This document shows positions 44,833-54,390 of a stretch of 64,000 nucleotides of DNA, piece after piece. Each line of letters begins with the position of its first letter. Position 1 is the stretch's first letter. Position numbers and translations under genes: made by a program. The stretch comes from Polyangium spumosum (GTDB lineage Bacteria; Myxococcota_A; Polyangia; Polyangiales; Polyangiaceae): assembly GCF_009649845.1 (NCBI RefSeq), contig NZ_WJIE01000016.1, positions 116,315 through 180,314 on the forward strand, given 5' to 3'. The notes below the pieces were generated by a model that was not told where the DNA came from, did no database searches, and was given only the letters and a program-made list of their open reading frames with translations.

Positions 44833-47346
44833 GTGGCTCTCCGCTCGTTCCTCTCCCGCCGCAGCGCCGTCTGGGGGCTCGGCCTCACGGCCCTGGTCGC
44901 CCTCGGCTGCGCCGCCGTCACCACCGCCCCGCGCCTCGGCGCCGGCTCGGCGCCCACGTCCGCCGCCGCCGCCGCCGCCGCGCCCGCCTCCACCGCCGCG
45001 CCCGCCTCTCCCTCGGCCGCCGCCTCCACCTCCACCGCCGCCGCCCCCGAAGAGCCCGTCGCCTTCGATCCGGACGCCGCCCTGCCCCTCCTCGACGACC
45101 CACGCCTCGCCGCCGTCAAGGCCGCCGTGGCGCGCGAAGCCTACGTCGAGGCCGCGCGGGAGCTCGACACCGCGCTCGCCAAGGAGCCACGCCCCTCCCG
45201 CGAGGAGGAGCACGCCTTCCGCTACCAGCTCGGCCGCCTCCGCGCGCTCGCAGGTGATCCGCTCGGCGCCGCGCGCGCCTTCGGGGAGGCCGCCGCGGTG
45301 GGCGGGCCCCTCGAAGGATACGCCCGCTACGAGGCCGCCGATCTGTCGGTCCGCGCCGGCGAGCACGCCGAGGCCCTGCGCCACATCGAGAAGATCCCCG
45401 CCGATCTGCCCGTCGCCTCCCAGGTCGTCCTCCTGCGCGCCGACGCCCTGCTCGGCAAGGGTGACCTCGACGCGGCGTTGCCCCATTACCGCGCCTACCT
45501 CGGCAAGTCGGGCCACCCGCCGCGCTGGGTCGAGGTCTCGCTGAAGGTGGCCCGCGCCCTCCTGCAAAAGCCCTCCGAGGAGCACGCGGAAGAAGCCATC
45601 GGCCTCGCCCGGCGCGTGATCTACGAGGGTCCCTCGGGCGCGGGGAGCGGGGAGGCGAAGGCTATCGAGAACGACGCCCTCGGCAGCTTGCCCTTCCCGC
45701 GCCGCAAGGCCTTCGAGACCCCGAGCCAGGACGACCTGCTCTCGCAGGCCAAGCGCCAGCTCGCCGCCAGCCAGAGCCGCGCGGCCCTGCGCACGACCGA
45801 CGGGCTCATCGCCGATCCCCGCGCCGCCACGCCCGGCGACCTCGGCTGCGGCGCCTGGATGGTCCGCGCCGAGGCCCTCTTCCGGCTGCGCAAGAGGCCC
45901 GAGGCGGCCGACGCCTACGGCAGCGCGATCGAGCGCTGCGCCGGCACGCCTCGCCGGGTCGAGGCCCTCTGGCACGGCGGCAAGGCCTCCGCGCGCGCGG
46001 CCCGAAACGCCGAGGCCGCGCAGCGGTACGGCCTGCTCGAGCAGGAGTTCGCGCCGCACAGGCTCGCCGACGACGCGCGCTTGAAGGGGGCCCTCGCGGC
46101 GCGCGAGCTCGGCGACGAGGCGCGCTTCACGCAGATGCTCACGAAGATGCCCGACGACTACCCCGAGGGCGACATGACGACCGACGGCCTCTTCGAGCTC
46201 GCCCTCGGTCGCATGACGAAGCGCGACTGGGCCGGCGCCGTCGCGCCCCTCGAGCGCGCCCTCGCCCGCGCCCCGCGCGAGCGCGTCTACTACGCGGCCG
46301 GCCGCCTGCCCTACTACCTCGCGCGTGCGCGGCTAGAAACCGGCGCGATCGATCAGGCCAAGGAGCTCTTCGCCTCGGTCATCCGCGACTACCCGCTCAC
46401 GTTTTACATGTCCCTCGCCTACGCGCGCCTCGCGGACAAGGACCGCGTCGCCGCCGACCGTGCGCTCGACGAGGCGCTCGCGCGCGAGGGCGCGACGGCC
46501 CCGCTGCCGCCGCCGGCGAGCGCGGCGTTCGCCCAGCCAGCGTTCGTCCGCGCGCTCGCGCTCGCGCGGCAAGGCGAGTCGAGGCTCGCGCGTATCGAGC
46601 TCGATCGCCTGGGCGTCGGCGCCCGCACCGCGCCGCCCGAGGTGCTCTGGGCCGCGGCGCTCCTCTTCTCACGGGCCGGCTCGCCGAAGGAGGCGCACCA
46701 GATCCTGCGCACCGCGACGAACACGATCCCCAAGGGACGCGCCGAGCTCACGGACTGGACCGATCACTACCCCGCCGGCAACTGGCGCTCGGCCTGGGAG
46801 ATCGCCTTCCCGCGCCCCTACGCGTCGATCGTCGCGGCCGAGGCGCAACGCAGCGGCATCCCCGAGTCGCTCGCCCACGCGATCATGCGCGAGGAGAGCG
46901 CGTTCGATCCACGCGTCGTCTCCAGCGCGGCGGCGGTCGGGCTGATGCAGCTCATCTTGCCGACGGCGCAGCGCATGGCGAAGCCGCTCAAGCTGAAGGC
47001 CACCGCCGAGTCGCTGAAGCGCCCCGAGATCAACGTCGCGCTCGGCTGCCGCTACCTCTCGATCCTGCGCGCGAAGTTCAAGGACAACCCGCTGCTCGCG
47101 ATCCCCGGCTACAACGCGGGCGGGGGCAAGCCGAAGGACTGGGTGGACGAGCGCCCGAACGAGGACTTCGACCTCTGGGTGGAGCAGATCCCCTACGAGG
47201 AGACGCGGAACTACACGAAGCGGGTGATGACGAGCATGGCCGCGTACGACTTCCTCTACGGGAAAGGCAAGTCGGGCGAGGCGCTCGCGGCGCCGCTCCA
47301 CGCGAGCCCGGCGGCGCGGGGGGCGCTGGCGGCGAAGGCGCCGTAG
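44833..47346 (+). CDS. lytic murein transglycosylase (Slt-like)
   Basis: 837 aa, GTG start. N-terminal signal with lipobox-like ALGC, then an Ala/Pro/Thr-rich linker, then a long TPR-like helical superhelix (about 85-620) as in Slt70. The C-terminal SLT domain (about 665-800) carries the catalytic Glu688 in MREESAFDP, VGLMQLILPTA and GYNAGGGKPKDW. It cleaves peptidoglycan glycans to anhydromuropeptides in the periplasm. Longer than Slt70 because of the extra N-terminal repeats. Confidence 0.92.
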   Translation: MALRSFLSRRSAVWGLGLTALVALGCAAVTTAPRLGAGSAPTSAAAAAAAPASTAAPASPSAAASTSTAAAPEEPVAFDPDAALPLLDDPRLAAVKAAVAREAYVEAARELDTALAKEPRPSREEEHAFRYQLGRLRALAGDPLGAARAFGEAAAVGGPLEGYARYEAADLSVRAGEHAEALRHIEKIPADLPVASQVVLLRADALLGKGDLDAALPHYRAYLGKSGHPPRWVEVSLKVARALLQKPSEEHAEEAIGLARRVIYEGPSGAGSGEAKAIENDALGSLPFPRRKAFETPSQDDLLSQAKRQLAASQSRAALRTTDGLIADPRAATPGDLGCGAWMVRAEALFRLRKRPEAADAYGSAIERCAGTPRRVEALWHGGKASARAARNAEAAQRYGLLEQEFAPHRLADDARLKGALAARELGDEARFTQMLTKMPDDYPEGDMTTDGLFELALGRMTKRDWAGAVAPLERALARAPRERVYYAAGRLPYYLARARLETGAIDQAKELFASVIRDYPLTFYMSLAYARLADKDRVAADRALDEALAREGATAPLPPPASAAFAQPAFVRALALARQGESRLARIELDRLGVGARTAPPEVLWAAALLFSRAGSPKEAHQILRTATNTIPKGRAELTDWTDHYPAGNWRSAWEIAFPRPYASIVAAEAQRSGIPESLAHAIMREESAFDPRVVSSAAAVGLMQLILPTAQRMAKPLKLKATAESLKRPEINVALGCRYLSILRAKFKDNPLLAIPGYNAGGGKPKDWVDERPNEDFDLWVEQIPYEETRNYTKRVMTSMAAYDFLYGKGKSGEALAAPLHASPAARGALAAKAP

Positions 47347-47350
47347 GGCC

Positions 47351-48103
47351 TCACTCGCCTTCGGGTCTTCGCCACCGCGTCGTGAGCTGATCCTTCTCGC
47401 GGGCGAGGCCGTGCGCGCGCATGGCCTCCATGACGAGCCCGGCGCTCTCGGGGCTGTGGACGGGCGCGGCGGCGATACGCGGCCAGGCGGAGGACGCGTG
47501 CAGCGGCGTGGTCGAGCAGAGCAGCTCGGTCACGCCGCGGAGGTCGTGCACGCAGTCCTTCGGCTCGATGCCGCTCGCCAGGCCGTCGACGCGGACGTCG
47601 GTCGCGAGGTTTCCCACGAGCTCGGTCCACCGCGCGCGGATCTCGTCGGTCATCTCGAGGCCGGGCGGGAGCGCAGGCGCGGGCTTCTCGATCTCGCGCA
47701 GGGGCTCGTCCCCGGCGCGCGTGTACAGGAAGGGATCGCCGATCCGGACGGCCCAGCCGAGTTCGAACCAGAACAGGACCATGGACGCGCCGCGGGCGCT
47801 CGGGTGCAGCGGGTCGGTCGGGTTCGACGTGAGGAGCGCCTGCAAGGCCTCGACGTACTTCACCGCGACGGCCTCGACCGCCTCGCGCGGCGGCGCCTTG
47901 CCGAGCCAGTGCTCCGGCGGCTGGAACGCCTCCCAGCGCGGCGTCGGCGCGTACCCTCGGACGCCGGTCAGATGAAGGACCCGCACGATCCGGCTGTAGT
48001 GAAACCGGGCGACGCGGAACTCCGGGTACTCCTGCTCGGTGAACTTCCAGAGGAGCTGATCGCAGGCTTCGTAGTGGACATGGCCGTTGGGCACGGTCGC
48101 CAT
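47351..48103 (-). CDS. hypothetical protein
   Basis: 250 aa from ATG 48103. No signal peptide. The sequence is rich in Trp and His (YEACDQLLWKFTEQEYPEFRVARFHYSR, MVLFWFELGWAVRIGDPFLY) and looks globular. No known family or catalytic motif was recognised. It diverges from the Ser/Thr kinase gene 70 bp away and ends 5 bp from the convergent Slt gene. Confidence 0.65.
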   Translation of the reverse strand: MATVPNGHVHYEACDQLLWKFTEQEYPEFRVARFHYSRIVRVLHLTGVRGYAPTPRWEAFQPPEHWLGKAPPREAVEAVAVKYVEALQALLTSNPTDPLHPSARGASMVLFWFELGWAVRIGDPFLYTRAGDEPLREIEKPAPALPPGLEMTDEIRARWTELVGNLATDVRVDGLASGIEPKDCVHDLRGVTELLCSTTPLHASSAWPRIAAAPVHSPESAGLVMEAMRAHGLAREKDQLTTRWRRPEGE

Positions 48104-48161
48104 CCTCCCGCGGGTCGACGCGAAGGGGAAGCGGGGGGGCGTGTCCTGGGGACAGTTCTGG

Positions 48162-48167
48162 TAAGGT
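48162..48167 (+). promoter_or_regulatory. extended -10-like TGGTAAGGT, probable leaderless promoter
   Basis: TAAGGT, preceded by TGG, ends 6 nt before the GTG start of the kinase gene. No ribosome site lies between. Confidence 0.45.
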
Positions 48168-48173
48168 TCGCCC

Positions 48174-49460
48174 GTGACCACCCCGAGCCCGGCCGAAAAG
48201 CTCGTCGGCGCGACCCTCAACCGGCGCTTTCGGCTCGTGCGCCTGCTCGGCGAAGGCGGCATGGGCGCCGTCTACGAGGCCGAGAGCGTACAAGGCGAAG
48301 GCAAGCGCGCGGTGAAGATGCTCCACGAGGAGTTCACCCGCATCCCCGAGGTCCGCGACCGCTTCCTCCAGGAAGTGACGGCCACGAAGAACCTCGTGCA
48401 CCCGAACGTCGTGCCGATCCTCGAGTCGGCCGTCGCCGAGGACGGCTCGCCGTACCTCGTGATGGAGCTCCTGCGTGGCCAGTCGCTCGGCGACAAGCTC
48501 GACGGCGGCGTGATCCTCCCCGTGCCCGAGGCCTTCCGTATCACGAGCCAGATCCTCGCCGCCCTCTCGGCCGCCCACGCGCAGCGCGTCGTGCACCGCG
48601 ATCTCAAGCCCGACAACGTCTTCGTCGCCAGGGATCCGGGCGGCAACGAGGTCGTGAAGATCCTCGATTTCGGCATCGCGAAGGTCATGGACGCCGCGGG
48701 CGGCATGGGGAACAAGACCCGCACCGGCGCGCTCATCGGCACGCCCGGGTACATGAGCCCCGAGCAGATCAAGAGCGCGAAGAACGTCGACCCGCGCAGC
48801 GATCTCTGGGGCGTCGCGACCATCCTCTACCAGATGCTCACGGGGACGTTGCCCTTCGAGGCCGACAACGACTTCACCCGCCTCACCGCGGTCATCGTCG
48901 GACACCCGACGCCGATCACCGTCTACGCCCCCGAGCTCCAGCGCTTCACGCCCTTCTTCGATCGCGCCCTCGAGAAGGACCCGAACAAACGCTTCCAGAC
49001 GGCCGACGAGATGGCGCAGGTCCTCGCCGCCCTCGTGCGCGTCGAGGCGCCGACGGCCGCGGCGCAAGGCGGATGGCAGCCGCAACAAGAGAGCGCAGCG
49101 ACGCTCGCCTCGGCGGCCACGACGGTGATGCCCGTGATCACGACGCCCCACCCGCCTCCGATGGCGCCCGTGTCGGGCTCGTTCGCCGTCGCCGACACCG
49201 ATCCCGCGGCCTCGCCGCGTCAAACGGCGCCTGGCGCGCCCGCGCCGGCCGCCGTGCTCTACACGCCGCAACCCGCGGGCGGCACGCAGATGAGCCCCGA
49301 GCGGCACGGCCCGCCGATCCCTCGCGCGGCCCCGCAGGTCGCCATCGTGCCCGCGCCGCCCCTGCCCAAGCCGGCCGGCGTGCCCGTGCCGATCGCCGCC
49401 GCGATCGCCTTCGGCGCCTTCCTCCTCGGCCTCGTGATCGGGCTCGTCGTGGGAGGTTGA
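48174..49460 (+). CDS. Hanks-type serine/threonine protein kinase
   Basis: 428 aa, GTG start. Kinase domain about 20-285: glycine loop GEGGMGAVY, ATP Lys48 (RAVKML), HRDLKPDN with catalytic Asp143, DFG in ILDFGIAK, activation loop GTPGYMSPEQ and SDLWGVATILYQMLTG. A Pro/Ala-rich juxtamembrane region (about 290-395) is followed by one C-terminal TM helix (IAAAIAFGAFLLGLVIGLVVGG) with almost no extracellular part, so the sensor must be elsewhere. FHA proteins such as the one at 32096 are plausible readers. Confidence 0.96.
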   Translation: MTTPSPAEKLVGATLNRRFRLVRLLGEGGMGAVYEAESVQGEGKRAVKMLHEEFTRIPEVRDRFLQEVTATKNLVHPNVVPILESAVAEDGSPYLVMELLRGQSLGDKLDGGVILPVPEAFRITSQILAALSAAHAQRVVHRDLKPDNVFVARDPGGNEVVKILDFGIAKVMDAAGGMGNKTRTGALIGTPGYMSPEQIKSAKNVDPRSDLWGVATILYQMLTGTLPFEADNDFTRLTAVIVGHPTPITVYAPELQRFTPFFDRALEKDPNKRFQTADEMAQVLAALVRVEAPTAAAQGGWQPQQESAATLASAATTVMPVITTPHPPPMAPVSGSFAVADTDPAASPRQTAPGAPAPAAVLYTPQPAGGTQMSPERHGPPIPRAAPQVAIVPAPPLPKPAGVPVPIAAAIAFGAFLLGLVIGLVVGG

Positions 49461-49461
49461 C

Positions 49462-50589
49462 GTGCCCGCGCTCCTGCTCACGGCCCGCTTCGCCAAGGCC
49501 CTCGCCTCTGCCGCCTCGCTGGTCGTGAGCCTCGCGAACCCGGCGAGCGCCGTCGCCGAGGCCCCGGCCGAGCCGCGCTTCATGGTCGTCGACCTGCACG
49601 CCGACGTGCCCTGGCAGGTCCACGGCAAGGGCCGCTCGCCGAAGCTCACCGAAGGGCAAGCGCGCATCGAGGCGCTGCAAAAGGGCGGCTACGGCGGCGT
49701 GGTCCTGCCGATCTACATCTCCGACAAGATCAAGGGCGGGCCGAAGATCGACGACGCCGAGGCGATCTACCGCGCGGCGCTCTCGATCGTCGAGGCGAGC
49801 CCGATCTTCTTGCCCCTCGGCTCGCGCTTCGCCGAGCCCGATCGTATCAGCACCTTCCTCGCGATCGAGGGCGCGGGCGCGTTCGCCGAGGACATCACCG
49901 CGATCGATCGTTTCATCGATCGTGGCGTCCGCCTCGTGAGCCTCGCGCACGCGAGGAACAACAAGCTCGCCTCCGCGGCGACGGGCGGCGGCGCGAAGTA
50001 CGGCCTGACCGACCTCGGCAAGCAGTTCGCCGCGCGTATCTACGAGAAGGGCGCGCTCGTGGACGTCTCGCACCTCTCCGACGCGGGCTTCCGGGATCTC
50101 GTCCCCATCGCCGAGGCGCACGGCGCGCCCATCGTCGCGACACACTCGAACGCGCGCGCGCTCTGCGACGTGCCGCGCAACCTCACGGACGAGGAGCTGC
50201 GCACGATCGGCCGCACGGGCGGCGTCGCGGGCCTGAACTTCCACGCGCCCTTCGTGAAGGCGGGCGGCGCGGCGACGCTCGCCGATCTCGTGGCCCAGGC
50301 CGAGCACATGATCACGATCGCCGGCGTCGATCACGTCGCGATCGGCAGCGACTTCGACGGCGACATCCGGCCGGCCGAGGGCATGGAGGACGCGTCGCGT
50401 CTGCCCGCGCTCGCCCGCGAGCTGAAGAAGCGGGGCCGAAAGGACGACGAGATCCTGAAGCTGTTTTCGCTGAACGCGCTGCGCGTGCTCGGCTGGCGTC
50501 CGTCCCTGGCTCGGGGGCTCCGCTCGGCAGAGCCGAGCTCTGCCCCCGAACCCCCGCCGCAGAAGAACGACGCGCACAAGGCTCCCTGA
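49462..50589 (+). CDS. membrane dipeptidase (renal dipeptidase family, M19)
   Basis: 375 aa, GTG start one base after the kinase stop. Signal peptide about 1-31. Zinc-site residues are visible: DLHAD, Glu in AIEGAGAF, His in VDVSHLSD, His in ATHSNAR and Asp in AIGSDFDG, the usual order for M19 enzymes. It hydrolyses dipeptides (including D-amino acid forms) in the periplasm or outside. The C-terminal 30 residues are Pro/Ser-rich and unrelated to the fold. Confidence 0.92.
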   Translation: MPALLLTARFAKALASAASLVVSLANPASAVAEAPAEPRFMVVDLHADVPWQVHGKGRSPKLTEGQARIEALQKGGYGGVVLPIYISDKIKGGPKIDDAEAIYRAALSIVEASPIFLPLGSRFAEPDRISTFLAIEGAGAFAEDITAIDRFIDRGVRLVSLAHARNNKLASAATGGGAKYGLTDLGKQFAARIYEKGALVDVSHLSDAGFRDLVPIAEAHGAPIVATHSNARALCDVPRNLTDEELRTIGRTGGVAGLNFHAPFVKAGGAATLADLVAQAEHMITIAGVDHVAIGSDFDGDIRPAEGMEDASRLPALARELKKRGRKDDEILKLFSLNALRVLGWRPSLARGLRSAEPSSAPEPPPQKNDAHKAP

Positions 50590-50611
50590 CCGAGAGAAGA
50601 AAGGACCTTTC

Positions 50612-51160
50612 ATGACCACCGAGCTCGAGACCCGTTGCTTGAACGTCTTCCCCGAGTGGCTGCGCACGCTCGCCGCCGACGCCGACGACATCGCGAAGCT
50701 GCTCGCCTCGACGTCGGCGCCGCTCTCGGCGCGGCGGTACGTCGCGGCGGGGCTGAACTACCTGTTCAAGTCGCTCGACCTCATCCCCGACGGCATCGAG
50801 GACCTCGGCTTCCTCGACGACGCGTTCGTCCTGCGCGTCGCGGCCTCGCTCGCGCTCGACGAGAACCCCACCGTGCGCGCCGAGGCGCCCGCGCTCACGC
50901 GCCTCGCCGCCGACAAGGCGCTCATCCAGGAGCTGCTCGGCAAGGACTACGGCCGCCTCGAGAAGTACGTGCGCGAGTTGACCCGCGGCGCCGCGCGTGG
51001 TCGCACGGTCGACGAGATCATCGAGGACGACGGGACACGCAGCGCGTTCCTGAACGAGGTCTCCGGCTGGGCGCAGAGCTACCAGGCGCCGAGCTTCTCC
51101 CGCGACGAGAAGAACATCGTCAAGCTGCAGTCCTTCCTCTCGGCGAAGCTGCCCACCTGA
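50612..51160 (+). CDS. YkvA-family (DUF1232) protein
   Basis: 182 aa, AAAGGA upstream. The DUF1232 core YLFKSLDLIPDGIEDLGFLDDAFVL is at about residues 50-74. The rest is helical and acidic. Function unknown; it is not a known purine enzyme, but its stop TGA and the ATG of the allantoinase share a base (TGATG), so it is in the purine operon. Confidence 0.85.
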   Translation: MTTELETRCLNVFPEWLRTLAADADDIAKLLASTSAPLSARRYVAAGLNYLFKSLDLIPDGIEDLGFLDDAFVLRVAASLALDENPTVRAEAPALTRLAADKALIQELLGKDYGRLEKYVRELTRGAARGRTVDEIIEDDGTRSAFLNEVSGWAQSYQAPSFSRDEKNIVKLQSFLSAKLPT

Positions 51161-52524
51161 TGGAGAGCCCCGTGGCCGCTCCGTTCGACCTCGTGCTGAA
51201 GAGCCGCCGCGTCGTGTTGCCGGACGGGGTGCGCGAGGCCGCGATCGCCATCCGCGGCGAGCGTATCGCGGCGGTGCTCGACGCATCGGCCGTGCCGCCG
51301 GGCGCGCGCACGATCGACGTGGGCGATCGGGTGATCATGCCCGGCCTCGTCGACACACACGCGCACATCAACGAGCCGGGGCGCACCGAATGGGAGGGCT
51401 TCGAGACGGCCACGCGCGCGTGCGCGGCCGGCGGCATCACGACGGTCGTCGACATGCCGCTGAACTCGATCCCCGTGACCACGACGCGCGCGGCGCTCGA
51501 CGAGAAGCGCCACGCATCCGCGGGGCGAACGTGGGTCGATCACGGCTTCTGGGGCGGCGTCGTGCCGGGCAACGAGCGCGAGCTCGAGCCCCTCGTCGAG
51601 GCGGGCGCGCTCGGCTTCAAGGCCTTCCTCGTGCACTCCGGCATCGACGATTTTCCCATGGCCGCCGAGGACGATCTGCGCCGCGCGATGCCGATCCTCG
51701 CGCGCCTCTCGGTGCCCCTGCTCGTGCACGCCGAGCTCGAGGACGACACGCCCGCGCCTGCTGGCGATCCGCGCAGCTACGCGACGTACCTCGCCTCGCG
51801 TCCGGCCGCGTGGGAAGAGCGCGCCGTGCGCCGCATGATCGATCTCTGCCGCACCTACGGCGGCCCCGTGCACGTCGTGCACCTCTCGGCCGCGGGCGCG
51901 CTCGAGGACGCGGGACGCGCGCGCGCCGAGGGCCTGCCGTTTTCGATCGAGACCTGCCCGCACTACCTGCTGCTCGCGGCCGAGGAGGTCCCCGAGGGCC
52001 ACACCGAGTACAAGTGCGCGCCGCCGATCCGCGAGCGTGACAACCGCGAGCGACTCTGGAGCGCGCTCGTCTCCGGCGCGATCGACCTCGTCGTCTCGGA
52101 TCACTCGCCGTGCACGCCGCGCCTGAAGCTCCCCGAGGAGGGTGACTTCCTGCGCGCGTGGGGCGGCATCGCCTCGCTCCAGCTCGGCCTGTCCCTCGTC
52201 TGGACCGAGGCCGAGAAGCGCGGCGCGACGCTCTCGGATCTCGCGCGCTGGATGTGCGAGGCGCCCGCGCGGCTCGCCGGTCTCTCCCACAAGAAGGGGC
52301 GGATCGCGCCCGGGCTCGACGCGGACCTCGTGGTCTGGGATCCCGAGGCGACGTTCGTCGTCGAGCCCTCGATCCTGCGGCATCGCCACCCGGTGACGCC
52401 GTACCTCGGGCGAACGCTGCGCGGCGAGGTGAAGAGGACGATCCTTCGAGGTCAAACGGTGTACGAGGACGGCGTCGTCCGTGACGAGCCCCTCGGCGTC
52501 CCGCTCCTGGGACGTGGTGCGTGA
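51160..52524 (+). CDS. allB: allantoinase
   Basis: 454 aa from ATG 51160. Amidohydrolase metal ligands: His67 and His69 (DTHAH), carboxylated Lys154 (GFKAFLVHSG), His190 (LLVHAE), His241 (VVHLSA) and Asp314 (SDHSPCTP). NEPGRTEWEGF and KCAPPIRE are allantoinase-like and distinguish it from dihydroorotase. It opens allantoin to allantoate. Followed 12 bp later by allantoicase. Confidence 0.93.
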   Translation: MESPVAAPFDLVLKSRRVVLPDGVREAAIAIRGERIAAVLDASAVPPGARTIDVGDRVIMPGLVDTHAHINEPGRTEWEGFETATRACAAGGITTVVDMPLNSIPVTTTRAALDEKRHASAGRTWVDHGFWGGVVPGNERELEPLVEAGALGFKAFLVHSGIDDFPMAAEDDLRRAMPILARLSVPLLVHAELEDDTPAPAGDPRSYATYLASRPAAWEERAVRRMIDLCRTYGGPVHVVHLSAAGALEDAGRARAEGLPFSIETCPHYLLLAAEEVPEGHTEYKCAPPIRERDNRERLWSALVSGAIDLVVSDHSPCTPRLKLPEEGDFLRAWGGIASLQLGLSLVWTEAEKRGATLSDLARWMCEAPARLAGLSHKKGRIAPGLDADLVVWDPEATFVVEPSILRHRHPVTPYLGRTLRGEVKRTILRGQTVYEDGVVRDEPLGVPLLGRGA

Positions 52525-52536
52525 GAGAGGGAGACG

Positions 52537-53532
52537 ATGGCTGATTTCGAGACGATGGTCGATCTCGCGTCCGAGCGCCTCGGAGGCGCGGCGATCTGGG
52601 CGACGGACGATTTCTTCGCGCCGAAGGAGAACCTGCTCAAGCCCGGCAAGGCGGTCTTCATCCCGGGCAAGTACACCGAGCAGGGCAAGTGGATGGACGG
52701 CTGGGAGTCGCGGCGGCGGCGCGAGGGAAGCGAGGACGCGTGTATCGTGCGCCTCGGCCTCGCCGGCCGGATCGCGGGCTTCGACGTCGACACGAGCCAC
52801 TTCCTCGGCAACGCCCCCGCGAAGGTCTCCATCGAGGCGACACACGTGCCCGGTTATCGCTCGCTCGAAGCCTTGCTCGGCGCGGACGTCGCGTGGACCG
52901 AGATCCTCGCGCCCTCCGCGGTCAAACCCGGCTCGCAGAACCTGTTCGCCATCGCCGATCAGGGAACCTACTCGCACGTAAAACTGCGCATCTATCCGGA
53001 CGGCGGCGTCGCGCGGCTGCGTGTCTACGGCGAGGTCGAGCCCGACTGGCCGTTGCTGCTCGCCGAGCATCACGTCCTCGATCTCGCGGCCGTCGAACAC
53101 GGCGGCGTGGTCATCGCCGCGAGTGACGAGTTCTTCTCGGATCGGCGCAACCTCCTCCTGCCCGGCCCCTCGCGCGACATGGGCGACGGCTGGGAGAGCC
53201 GCCGACGCCGCGGACCGGGCCACGACTGGGCGATCGTGCGCCTCGGCCGCGCCGGCACGCTCGTGCGCACCGACATCGACACGACGCACTTCAAGGGCAA
53301 CTACCCCGAGAGCTGCTCGCTCGAAGGTTGTTTCCTTCGTGGGGAAGCGACACCCGAGGCGCTCGAGGCGGCCGCGTGGAGGGAGCTCTTGCCGCGCACG
53401 AAGCTCGAAGCGCACACGCGGCATCAGTTCTCGCTCCACGCAGGCGGCCCCGTGAGCCACGTGCGGCTGCGTATCTTCCCCGACGGCGGCGTCGCGCGGC
53501 TGCGGCTCTACGGCGCGCCGTTCATGGGGTGA
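52537..53532 (+). CDS. alc: allantoicase
   Basis: 331 aa with two related halves (about 1-165 and 175-331), each with ...GWESRRRR...GHDW.IVRLG.AG.., DTSHFLGN/DTTHFKGN, and HVRLRIFPDGGVARLRLYG, the internal duplication typical of allantoicases. It converts allantoate to ureidoglycolate and urea. GAGAGGGAGA lies before the ATG. It is in an operon with allantoinase and OHCU decarboxylase. Confidence 0.95.
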   Translation: MADFETMVDLASERLGGAAIWATDDFFAPKENLLKPGKAVFIPGKYTEQGKWMDGWESRRRREGSEDACIVRLGLAGRIAGFDVDTSHFLGNAPAKVSIEATHVPGYRSLEALLGADVAWTEILAPSAVKPGSQNLFAIADQGTYSHVKLRIYPDGGVARLRVYGEVEPDWPLLLAEHHVLDLAAVEHGGVVIAASDEFFSDRRNLLLPGPSRDMGDGWESRRRRGPGHDWAIVRLGRAGTLVRTDIDTTHFKGNYPESCSLEGCFLRGEATPEALEAAAWRELLPRTKLEAHTRHQFSLHAGGPVSHVRLRIFPDGGVARLRLYGAPFMG

Positions 53533-53542
53533 AGGAGCGACC

Positions 53543-54043
53543 GTGGACGAGTGCCGAGTCTTGAACGAGCTCGAAGGCGAGGAGGCGCGCGCCGCGCTCA
53601 CGCGCTGCTGCGGCAGCACGCGCTGGGTCTCGCGGATGTTGCAAGAGCGCCCTTTCCAGAGCCGCGCCCACCTCTTCGAGGCAGCGTCGCGGCACTGGAG
53701 CGCGCTCGACGTCGCCGACTGGGACGAAGCGTTCTCGCATCATCCGCGCATCGGCGAGCCAAACGCGGCCGCGAAGTCCACGGCCGCCTGGGCCACGAAC
53801 GAGCAGGCCGGCGCCGCGCGATCGGCGGACGACGTGCGCGCCGCGATCGCCGAGGGCAACCGCGCCTACGAGGCGAAGTTCGGCCGGATCTACCTCGTCT
53901 GCGCCACGGGCAAGACGGGCGAGGAGCTGCTCGCGATCCTGCGCGCGCGGCTCGACAACGACGCGGAGACCGAGCTGCGCGTCGCCGTGGGTGAACAAGA
54001 AAAGATCACGCGCCTGCGCCTGGAGAAGATCCTCTCGCCATGA
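53543..54043 (+). CDS. uraD: OHCU decarboxylase
   Basis: 166 aa, GTG start 10 bp after allantoicase. The catalytic His in FSHHPRIGEP (66-73) and the flanking SRMLQERPF and TGKTGEELLAILRARLDND identify the 2-oxo-4-hydroxy-4-carboxy-5-ureidoimidazoline decarboxylase, which gives S-allantoin. The stop overlaps the HIU hydrolase start (ATGA). Confidence 0.93.
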   Translation: MDECRVLNELEGEEARAALTRCCGSTRWVSRMLQERPFQSRAHLFEAASRHWSALDVADWDEAFSHHPRIGEPNAAAKSTAAWATNEQAGAARSADDVRAAIAEGNRAYEAKFGRIYLVCATGKTGEELLAILRARLDNDAETELRVAVGEQEKITRLRLEKILSP

Positions 54044-54390
54044 GCACGAGCCCCATCACCACCCATGTCCTCGACACGAGCCGCGGCAGACCCGCGGAGG
54101 GCGTCCCCGTCGTGCTGGAGCGCCTGGAAGACAGCGGCGAGGCCGTCGTGCTCGGGCGCGGCGAGACGGACGCGGACGGCCGCCTGCGCGACCTCCTGCC
54201 GCCCGAGCCACGCCCGAAGCCTGGCACCTACCGCATCACGTTCGACACGGGCGCGTACTTCGCGGCGCACGGCACGACGGGCTTTTACCCGAGCGTCGCG
54301 ATCACCTTCCACCTGCGCGCGCCGGAGGAGCACCACCACGTGCCCCTCCTTTTGAACCCGTACGGATTCTCGACGTACCGCGGGAGCTGA
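54040..54390 (+). CDS. uraH: 5-hydroxyisourate hydrolase (transthyretin-like)
   Basis: 116 aa. Conserved His9 in ITTHVLDTSRG and the C-terminal YRGS (113-116) are the family signatures, with FYPSVAITFHL and HHHVPLLLNPYGFSTYRGS. It converts the PuuD product to OHCU. It has no signal peptide, so it is cytoplasmic. It is the last gene of the operon and meets the convergent aldolase gene directly. Confidence 0.95.
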   Translation: MSTSPITTHVLDTSRGRPAEGVPVVLERLEDSGEAVVLGRGETDADGRLRDLLPPEPRPKPGTYRITFDTGAYFAAHGTTGFYPSVAITFHLRAPEEHHHVPLLLNPYGFSTYRGS